Source: Deltaproteobacteria bacterium
Lineage (GTDB): Bacteria; Myxococcota_A; UBA796; GCA-2862545
Direction of reading: 5' to 3'
Assembly (NCBI GenBank): GCA_007693595.1
Contig: REDI01000040.1
Coordinates: forward strand, 1 to 42,249
DNA length: 42,249 bases
Shown: piece by piece, positions 7,180 to 13,465 of the stretch
Numbering within the stretch: position 1 is the first letter of the stretch
Layout: every line of letters starts with the position of its first letter
Position numbers and translations under genes: made by a program
The notes under the pieces: model-generated
The model's input: only the letters and a program-made list of their open reading frames with translations
Told to the model about the DNA's origin: nothing
Databases searched by the model: none

Positions 7180-7971
7180 TTGCGAACCTTCGACGAGCAG
7201 ATCCTCTGGAGTGCAGATCAAGACGAGTACGTCGGCTCGATATCTCAAGACTGGCTCCAGGGACGCACCGCCTTCGGTGGCGTGATCACCGCCGGCGCGA
7301 CCCGCATCGCACAGCTCGCTGAGCCCGATCGCCCGCTCCGAAGCCTCGAGGCTCGCTTCTTCGAACCCATCGGGCCAGGTTCTTTCACGGCCACCCTCAC
7401 GCCGCTGCGCTCCGGCCGGTCGGTGGCTCATGTGCAGGTCGATCTCTCCCAAGGGGGGCGCCTCTGCTTTCGCGCCACGGCCTGCTTCGCCACCCCGCGC
7501 GTCTCGTCGATCGCCCTCCGAGCCGACTCACCGCCGCCGGCGCCCCCGCCGGCAGACCTCGCGCCGCTGCCGTACATCCCAGGCGTGATGCCCGCGTTCG
7601 TCCAGCACTTCGACATGCGGTTCCTCCAGGGCATGCCCTTCTCGGGCGCGACCGAGCCGGTCCTCGACGGCTGGTGCCGCTTGCGGGGGGGCGGCTCGGG
7701 GCTCCCCGCGCTGATCGCCTTGCTCGACGCCTTCCCGGCGCCCTCGATGGCCCTCCTCAGCGGTCCGACCCCCGCCTCGACGGTTCACTGGACGGCTCAC
7801 CTGCTTCACCCCGATCCCCCGTCTCCCGACGGCTGGTTCCGATACCGGGCTCAGACCCTGGCGGCCGCCGACGGCACCTCCACCTTCGCCGCCACCTTGT
7901 GGGACGAAGCGGGCACCCCGCTGGCGTGGAGCGAGCAGCTCCACGCGGTCTTCGACGCTCCTAGAGCGTAG
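7180..7971 (+). CDS. acyl-CoA thioesterase-like double-hotdog protein
   Basis: A 263-residue protein resembling the TesB/4HBT_3 thioesterases, which hydrolyse acyl-CoA to free acid and CoA. The first hotdog shows WLQGRTAFGGVITAGATRIAQ (the usual 'GG' helix start) and LRSLEARFFEPIGPGSFTATLTPLRSGRSVAHVQVDLSQGG. The second repeats the pattern with PSMALLSGPTPASTVHWTAHLLHP and WFRYRAQTLAAADGTSTFAATLWDEAGTPLAWSEQ. I chose TTG 7180 because GGAGGAG at 7171-7177 lies just before it; an earlier TTG at 7144 has no ribosome site. A long Pro/Ala linker (about residues 122-135) joins the halves. Substrate is unknown and neighbours give no pathway. Confidence 0.7.
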   Translation: MRTFDEQILWSADQDEYVGSISQDWLQGRTAFGGVITAGATRIAQLAEPDRPLRSLEARFFEPIGPGSFTATLTPLRSGRSVAHVQVDLSQGGRLCFRATACFATPRVSSIALRADSPPPAPPPADLAPLPYIPGVMPAFVQHFDMRFLQGMPFSGATEPVLDGWCRLRGGGSGLPALIALLDAFPAPSMALLSGPTPASTVHWTAHLLHPDPPSPDGWFRYRAQTLAAADGTSTFAATLWDEAGTPLAWSEQLHAVFDAPRA

Positions 7972-8002
7972 TTCGAACTTACTTACCGACCACTCTGCCG
8001 AC

Positions 8003-9508
8003 ATGATCCACGACCCTCTCGACGATCTCCGCGCCGATGCGGCCCTCCACTCGACCTGGCCTCTGCTCGAGATCGCGCGGAGCACCGAGGCCGAAGCGCT
8101 GGAGGCGCTCGCGCTGGTGGAAGAGGCGGTCGGTCCCTGTCCCCAGGCGGACCTGCTGGAGCCGTGGGAGCTCGCCGAGGGCTTCCACCTGCGGATCGCG
8201 CTCCCCGGACTCAACCAGGAGCGATGGGGCGCGCTTCGCGCCCAGATCCCCGACGCCGTCCTGCGACCCGGCCCCTCCCCCGGCATGCTCGAGGCGATCG
8301 ACCAGCACGTCGTGCTCCCCGAGGTCCTCGACGTGCAGCCCCTCCCCGCGACCTTGTGGGCGCTCACCGAGGGCGACGGCCTGCGCATCCCCGACCTCAC
8401 CGACGACGATCCGGATCCGATCACCGCCTCGATCGCCAGTGAGCTCGTCGCGGCCGTGCACGGGGTCAGCCCCGAGCTGGTCCAACACCCCGCGGACTGC
8501 GCCTCCTTCGTCCGCCACCGCCCCACGGGTCGTCGCGGTCTACGGATCACCCTGCCTCACGCCGTCCTCGAGGGGCTCGGGGGCCAGGCCCTGCACCAGC
8601 TCCGACTCGACGTGACCCGCGCCATCGGGCAGGTCGTCCTGCGACGGGCCGCCAGCGCGCATCGCCTCGCGCCGAACCTCTCGTGGGACCCACGCTTCGG
8701 CTTCGGTGTGCTGGTCTGGCGCATCGGGGCCTTGGGCTCACGCCTCCCGGGCGACGCCACGCTGCAACATCCCCTTGAGCCTCGCCGTCCCGAGCTGCGC
8801 GAGGCCGTGCGCGCCCTCCTCGGACGGGCGGATCAGCTCGAGATCCAGGTCTGCCCGAGCAGCGACCATGACCGCGCGGCGATGGCCATCGCCGAAGGCG
8901 CTCAGGGGCTTCCGATCCACGGCGGCCCCTCTCGGTGGCTCCGCGCTCCTACGCCGACCTTCTGCCCGACCTGGCGCCTACAGACCCAGGACCTCGACGC
9001 CGTGCTTCCGTGGATCGACGCGCTCCAGAACCACCCCCACGTCGACCGCGCCCGGGTGGTCCCCGTCGCACCCCCAGGGATCGAGGGACTCGATCCCTTC
9101 TTGGAGCCTCGCTGGCAGCGCTTCGGGACCCGTTGGGTCGTCCGATGGCGCGACGCGACCCGCGACCGCGACGCGATGGTGTTGGCGCGACCTCGGGACC
9201 CATCTCCCGAAGATCGTCAGGCTCGCAGCGCGCTGGTCGAGGCGCTCCAGCGTGTCCCCGGACTGCTCTCCGCCGAGCACGCGCCCAGCCCGATCCTCGA
9301 CAGCGCCGGCCGACACGGGCTCCGGATCCGCCTGCCCGCCCAGATGCCGAGCTGGGGGCTGGGCTGGGTCTTAGGGGCCATCGCCACCGCTCCGACCCCC
9401 GCCTTGTCCTCGCTGGTCGACCTCGCGCTCCCCACGACCGGCCCCGAGATCGCGCTATGGTTCGATCACCCGGAAGGCGGAGCCCCCGCTTGGGGGTCTA
9501 TGGGTTGA
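8003..9508 (+). CDS. unrecognised 501-residue protein
   Basis: A cytosolic-looking protein of 501 residues without signal peptide, membrane span or motif I recognise. It is acidic and rich in Arg, Ala, Leu and Pro, with alternating helical and strand-like stretches. Phrases such as GFHLRIALPG, GLRIPDL, GLRITLPHAVLEGL and GLRIRLPAQMPS recur with Gly-x-[RH]-[IL]-[RHT] spacing. This suggests three or four copies of one small domain, each beginning with a strand. ATG 8003 has no clear Shine-Dalgarno; the gap to the thioesterase gene is 31 bases, so the two may share a transcript. Codon use and third-position GC match neighbours, supporting a real gene. Function is unknown. Confidence 0.7.
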   Translation: MIHDPLDDLRADAALHSTWPLLEIARSTEAEALEALALVEEAVGPCPQADLLEPWELAEGFHLRIALPGLNQERWGALRAQIPDAVLRPGPSPGMLEAIDQHVVLPEVLDVQPLPATLWALTEGDGLRIPDLTDDDPDPITASIASELVAAVHGVSPELVQHPADCASFVRHRPTGRRGLRITLPHAVLEGLGGQALHQLRLDVTRAIGQVVLRRAASAHRLAPNLSWDPRFGFGVLVWRIGALGSRLPGDATLQHPLEPRRPELREAVRALLGRADQLEIQVCPSSDHDRAAMAIAEGAQGLPIHGGPSRWLRAPTPTFCPTWRLQTQDLDAVLPWIDALQNHPHVDRARVVPVAPPGIEGLDPFLEPRWQRFGTRWVVRWRDATRDRDAMVLARPRDPSPEDRQARSALVEALQRVPGLLSAEHAPSPILDSAGRHGLRIRLPAQMPSWGLGWVLGAIATAPTPALSSLVDLALPTTGPEIALWFDHPEGGAPAWGSMG

Positions 9509-9556
9509 TGCCCGTCGATCCACCAGCGGCCGCCGGTCCACGCCCATGAGGTCCCC

Positions 9557-10171
9557 ATGCGCCTGTTTCCCCTGCTCCTCCTCCCCCTCGTCGCGGCCGC
9601 CGAGCCCACGACCTACACGCTCGACGGCGGCGAGCTGGTGGTGCTGGTGAAGCCCAGCGAGACGACGCTGATGCGCGGTAGCCACCATGTCCTGCTCACC
9701 CAGAGCTTCAACGGATCGGTCAAAGTCGATCCTCAGGATCCCGCCACGTGCGCGATCGAGGTCCGCTTCAAGGTCGACAGCCTCCAGGTCGACCCGGGCG
9801 ACGCCCGCTCCCGCTACGGACTCGACGGAGAGACGTCGGACAGCAACAAAGAGACCATCAAGAAGAACGCGTTGTCCAAGGGCCAGCTCGACGTCGCAAA
9901 CCATCCCGAGATCTCCTTCAAGAGCTCCTCGTGTAGCAAGCACGACGGCAAGGTCGCGGTCCACGGCGACCTGACCATCCGAGGCGCCTCCCACACCCTC
10001 ACCGTCGACGTCGACCTGAGCGTCGAGGACGAGCGCTTCACCGCCAAGGGCCGCTTCACCGCCAACCACGAAGACTTCGGGTTCAAGCCGTACAGCGCGG
10101 TGCTCGGTGCCCTGAAGAACCACGAGGAGCTGACCTTCGTCGTCGACGTGACCGGCAAGGCGGCCGAGTAG
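9557..10171 (+). CDS. secreted YceI-family lipocalin-like protein
   Basis: A 204-residue periplasmic protein. A signal peptide (MRLFPLLLLPLVAAAEP) is followed by the YceI beta-barrel: YTLDGGELVVLVKP at the start, EVRFKVDSLQVD in the middle, then ATIRGASHTL-type DLTIRGASHTLTVDVDLSV and FTANHEDFGFKPYSAVLGALKNHEELTFVVDV at the end. YceI proteins bind long isoprenoid or lipid molecules in an elongated barrel; some act in stress response or cytochrome-linked processes. Length is normal (about 190-200). GAGGT lies four bases before the ATG. The gene sits 48 bases after its neighbour and 46 before the Tat-exported subunit, but no shared pathway is evident. Confidence 0.85.
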   Translation: MRLFPLLLLPLVAAAEPTTYTLDGGELVVLVKPSETTLMRGSHHVLLTQSFNGSVKVDPQDPATCAIEVRFKVDSLQVDPGDARSRYGLDGETSDSNKETIKKNALSKGQLDVANHPEISFKSSSCSKHDGKVAVHGDLTIRGASHTLTVDVDLSVEDERFTAKGRFTANHEDFGFKPYSAVLGALKNHEELTFVVDVTGKAAE

Positions 10172-10217
10172 CCCGGCTCACCCCCCACCCGGCCCCCGCC
10201 GATGCTAGGCTCTGAGC

Positions 10218-10799
10218 GTGATGCAACGACGGACCGTTCTCAAGCTTGGTCTCGTCGGCGGCGCGCTCGTCGCCGTCGGCGGGATCGGTGTCGCGCTGCT
10301 CCCTTCGGCCCGGATCGAACCGCGTCGCCCCTTACAGGTGCTCGACTCCTGGGAGTTCGCCGTGATCGCCCTCGTGGCGGACCGCATGTTCGAGGGGCCC
10401 GGACTGCCCGCCGCGCGCGACCTCGAGATCGCCGAGGGCGTCGATGCCCTGCTGGCCACGATGCACCCGAGCACCACCGCCGAGGTCCGCCAGGTCCTCG
10501 TCCTCCTCGAGAGCAGCGTCGCGGGGCTCTTCATGCACGGCCGGCTCGGCACCTTCTCCACGAGCAGCCCCGAGGCCCAACGCGCGGTGCTCCGTAGCTG
10601 GGCCTCGTCCCGGTGGACGACCCTGCGCACCGCCTACCGAGCGCTCCACGGTCTCTGTATGGGGGTGGCGTGGTCCAACCCCGCCATGCACGAGATCATG
10701 GGCTACCCAGGACCTCCCCAGGGCCTCAGCGCCCTCGTCGCCTCACCCGGCGAAGCCACGGCGGGCGAGGTCGAACCCGCTGAGCCGGAGGGCCCGTGA
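10218..10799 (+). CDS. Tat-exported small subunit of a GMC dehydrogenase/oxidase
   Basis: A 193-residue protein whose N-terminus, MQRRTVLKLGLVGGALVAVGG, is a twin-arginine signal peptide. The body (LDSWEFAVIALVADRMFEGPGLP...DLEIAEGVDALLATMHP) resembles the gluconate 2-dehydrogenase subunit 3 family, the small companion subunits that carry GMC flavoproteins through the Tat pathway. Its stop overlaps the GTG start of the GMC gene, so the two are translationally coupled. GTG 10218 or ATG 10221 may be the start. The acidic Pro/Glu tail (last 20 residues) is unlike the family core. Assignment rests on Tat signal, size and gene pairing more than on strong motifs. Confidence 0.7.
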   Translation: MMQRRTVLKLGLVGGALVAVGGIGVALLPSARIEPRRPLQVLDSWEFAVIALVADRMFEGPGLPAARDLEIAEGVDALLATMHPSTTAEVRQVLVLLESSVAGLFMHGRLGTFSTSSPEAQRAVLRSWASSRWTTLRTAYRALHGLCMGVAWSNPAMHEIMGYPGPPQGLSALVASPGEATAGEVEPAEPEGP

Positions 10800-12337
10800 G
10801 CGGTCAGATCTTCACCGCCGCCGACGTCACCGCCGATCGCGAGCTGGACTGCGATGTGTGCGTCGTCGGCTCGGGCGCTGGCGGCGCCGTGCTCGCCGCG
10901 GGCCTCGTGGAGCAGGGGCTCAAGGTCATCATGCTCGAGGCAGGACCGCATCGCACCCGCAAAGACTTCACCATGCTCGAGCGCGACTCTAGCCCCGCCC
11001 TTTATCAGGACCGCGGCGCCCGCTCGACCTCCGATCTGGCGATCTCGATCCTCCAGGGCCGGTCGGTTGGGGGCAGCACGACCGTCAACTGGACCTCGTG
11101 CTTTCGCACGCCCGATCGGATCTTGCGGCACTGGCGCGAGGCCCACGGCCTCGAGGCCCTCAGCCCGGACAGCCTGCGCGCGCACTTCGAGGCGATCGAG
11201 GGTCGCCTGAGCATCGGTGAGTGGCCCATCGAGTCGGTCAACCCCAACAACCGCGTGCTGATCGACGGGGCCAAGGCGATCGGCATGACCACCGGCCCCA
11301 TGCGCCGAAACGTCAAGGGCTGCGCCAACAGCGGCTACTGCGGCATGGGCTGCCCGGTAGACGGCAAGCAGGCGATGCACGTCACCTACCTGCACGATGC
11401 GGTCCAGCGGGGCCTGGTCCTGCACGCCGAGTGCGCGGTGCAACACCTCGAGGTCCAAGCCGGGCGCGTCGTGGCGGTCCACGCTCAGATCCACCCCGTC
11501 GACCAAGCCTCCCCCACCGGCGCCAAGGTCACGGTCAGGCCCAAGGTGCTCGCGCTCTCGGCCGGCGCCCTCAACGGCCCCGCCTTGCTGCTGCGATCCG
11601 GCATCAACTGGCAAGGCCGTGTCGGGAAGCGCACCTTCCTCCACCCGGTCATCGCTGTGCTCGGCGAATACGAGCAGCAGATCCACCCCTGGTACGGAGC
11701 CCCCCAGTCGGTCCACAGCCACGACCCCATCGACCGGGGCCCCAACAAGGTTGGCTACTTCCTTGAGGCCGCCCCTGTCCACCCCATGATCGCCGCGACC
11801 TCCGTGCCCCTCTTCGGCGAGGCTCACCTCGCCGTCATGCGGCGGGTGCGTCACTTGAGCGCCCAGATCGCCCTGCACGTCGACGGTCTCCTCCCGCAGG
11901 ACGAGGGCGGCACCGTCACCATCGACGCCGCCGGCCGCATGAGGCTCGACTACCCGGTGCGTCCCTACCTCGTCGAAGCCATGCGCGACGCCCACCTCAC
12001 CCTGGCCCGCGTGCACCTCGCGGCCGGCGCCAAGGTGGTCATGTCGGCCCACGTCGAGCCGGTCGCGCTCACCTCCGAGGCCGACCTCCCCCTGCTCGAG
12101 GCCGCACCCTACGGCGCCCTGGAGCACGTCATCTTCTCCGCCCACCAGATGGGCGGCTGCACGATGGGCTCCGATCCCTCCCGCAGCGTGGTCGACACCC
12201 AACACAAGCTGCGCGGCCTCGACAACCTCTACGTCGTCGACGGTTCCGTCCTGCCCACCTCCCTCGGCGTCAACCCCAGCGAGACGGTCTACGCCCTCGC
12301 CCACCGCGCCCGCCGGTTCGTCGGAGAGGCGGTCTAG
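10796..12337 (+). CDS. GMC-family FAD oxidoreductase, long-chain alcohol oxidase-like
   Basis: A 513-residue flavoprotein that should oxidise an alcohol using FAD. The N-terminal Rossmann motif CVVGSGAGGAVLAAGLVEQG is at about 21-40, with the family GGST motif in RSVGGSTTVNW. NVKGCANSGYCGMGCPVDGKQ places Cys residues typical of the fatty-alcohol-oxidase/GMC subfamily. The C-terminal half has FSAHQMGGCTMG and VVDGSVLPTSLGVNPSETVYALAHR, giving the active-site His and the Asn position. The protein has no signal of its own, so it is probably carried out by the preceding Tat subunit. GTG start in a 4-base overlap. Sugar or sterol oxidation cannot be excluded; the long-chain alcohol reading is an inference. 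Confidence 0.85.
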   Translation: MSGQIFTAADVTADRELDCDVCVVGSGAGGAVLAAGLVEQGLKVIMLEAGPHRTRKDFTMLERDSSPALYQDRGARSTSDLAISILQGRSVGGSTTVNWTSCFRTPDRILRHWREAHGLEALSPDSLRAHFEAIEGRLSIGEWPIESVNPNNRVLIDGAKAIGMTTGPMRRNVKGCANSGYCGMGCPVDGKQAMHVTYLHDAVQRGLVLHAECAVQHLEVQAGRVVAVHAQIHPVDQASPTGAKVTVRPKVLALSAGALNGPALLLRSGINWQGRVGKRTFLHPVIAVLGEYEQQIHPWYGAPQSVHSHDPIDRGPNKVGYFLEAAPVHPMIAATSVPLFGEAHLAVMRRVRHLSAQIALHVDGLLPQDEGGTVTIDAAGRMRLDYPVRPYLVEAMRDAHLTLARVHLAAGAKVVMSAHVEPVALTSEADLPLLEAAPYGALEHVIFSAHQMGGCTMGSDPSRSVVDTQHKLRGLDNLYVVDGSVLPTSLGVNPSETVYALAHRARRFVGEAV

Positions 12338-12450
12338 GGCTCGGCGGAGGCGACGAGATCCCTCCGACGCCACAGGTTCGAGCCCGGCTGCCTGTCCTCC
12401 TCGTCTGAAGCGGGCCTACGCCCCACCGCGCCCATCGAACACCTCGCCCC

Positions 12451-12479
12451 TTGACCCCCTCGCCCGCCGTGTCTACTAC
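12451..12479 (+). promoter_or_regulatory. possible promoter of the GldA-GldFG operon
   Basis: TTGACC at 12451-12456 and TACTAC at 12474-12479 are 17 bases apart, in the 192-base gap before the ATPase gene. The -10 is a weak match. Confidence 0.3.
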
Positions 12480-12481
12480 AG

Positions 12482-12499
12482 CCGACGCCCGGGCGTCGG
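12482..12499. promoter_or_regulatory. perfect 18-bp palindrome before the ABC operon
   Basis: CCGACGCCCGGGCGTCGG equals its own reverse complement and sits three bases after the putative -10 and 31 bases before ATG 12530. It could be an operator bound by a dimeric repressor. There is no loop, so a stable RNA hairpin is less likely. Confidence 0.45.
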
Positions 12500-12529
12500 G
12501 CCCCGGGGAACACGCGGAGGACACTCCTG

Positions 12530-13465
12530 ATGATCGAGATCCGGAACCTCACGCGGCGCTACGGCGCCCTGACCGCGCTCTCAGGCGTCACCGCCGACAT
12601 CCAGCGCGGCGAGGTCGTGGGCTTGCTCGGCCACAACGGCGCGGGCAAGACCACCATGATGAAGGTGCTCACAGGCTACCTGGAGCCGAGCGAAGGGAGC
12701 GTTCGAGTCGGGGGCCTCGATGTCGTCGCCGATCGACGTCAGGTCCAGCGGCGAATCGGCTACCTCCCCGAGAACGCCCCGCTCTACCAGGAACAAGGGG
12801 TCGCGGACTACCTGCTCTCGATGGCGGCCCTACGCGGGGTGCCCCGAGCGGCCCGCGGGCGCGCGGGCGCCGATGCCATCGAGGCGGTCGGCCTCGTCGA
12901 TCGCATGGAGCAGCCGATCGGCACGCTGTCCAAGGGCCTCCGCCAGCGAGTTGGGCTGGCCCAGGCGATCGTTCATCGACCTGATCTCTTGATCCTCGAC
13001 GAGCCGACCAACGGCCTCGATCCCAGCCAGATCGGGGCGATTCGAGCGCTGGTACGCCGCCTGTCTGAGCACAGCACCGTCCTTCTCTCGACCCACATCC
13101 TGCAAGAGGTCGAGGCCGTGTGTGATCGCGTCCTGGTGCTGGTCGGAGGGCGGCTGGTCGCCGACGGCCCCCTGCGCGAGCTGACGCGGACCGCCACCCT
13201 GCGCCTCTCGGTCCTGGGCGATGCTGACGTGGCCGACGCCCTCGAGGGCGTGGCAGGGATCGACACAGCGACCCCCGACGGGCCGGATCCTGAGCTCCCC
13301 GGCTTCTACGCCTGGAGCCTCTCCTGCACCGACGACAGCGAGCTGCCGGCCCCCGCGGTCGCCCGAGCCGTCCAGGGCGCAGGGCTCACCCTCGGCACCC
13401 TCGCCCCAGCCCGGCGCCGCCTCGAAGACGCCTTCGAAGACCTCTCCCGGCAGGTGACGACATGA
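12530..13465 (+). CDS. ABC transporter ATP-binding protein, GldA-like
   Basis: A 311-residue ATPase of an ABC-2 exporter. Walker A GHNGAGKTTMMK is at about 35-46, Q-loop region GYLPENAPLY about 80-89, signature LSKGLRQRVGLAQA about 134-147, Walker B LLILDEPTNGLDP about 154-166, and switch His in LSTHILQE about 188. The last 80 residues form a DUF4162-like tail. GGAGG lies nine bases before the ATG. The stop overlaps the permease start by four bases. The family name GldA comes from Bacteroidetes gliding genes, but this ATPase/GldFG/DUF4340 set is widespread in non-gliding bacteria, so gliding should not be assumed. The transported substrate is unknown. Confidence 0.93.
   Translation: MIEIRNLTRRYGALTALSGVTADIQRGEVVGLLGHNGAGKTTMMKVLTGYLEPSEGSVRVGGLDVVADRRQVQRRIGYLPENAPLYQEQGVADYLLSMAALRGVPRAARGRAGADAIEAVGLVDRMEQPIGTLSKGLRQRVGLAQAIVHRPDLLILDEPTNGLDPSQIGAIRALVRRLSEHSTVLLSTHILQEVEAVCDRVLVLVGGRLVADGPLRELTRTATLRLSVLGDADVADALEGVAGIDTATPDGPDPELPGFYAWSLSCTDDSELPAPAVARAVQGAGLTLGTLAPARRRLEDAFEDLSRQVTT

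Noticed and set aside
10703-12373. Long open frame (556 codons) opposite the GMC gene
   Set aside because: Low-complexity Gly/Val/Asp/Arg translation mirroring the real gene; no ribosome site or motif.
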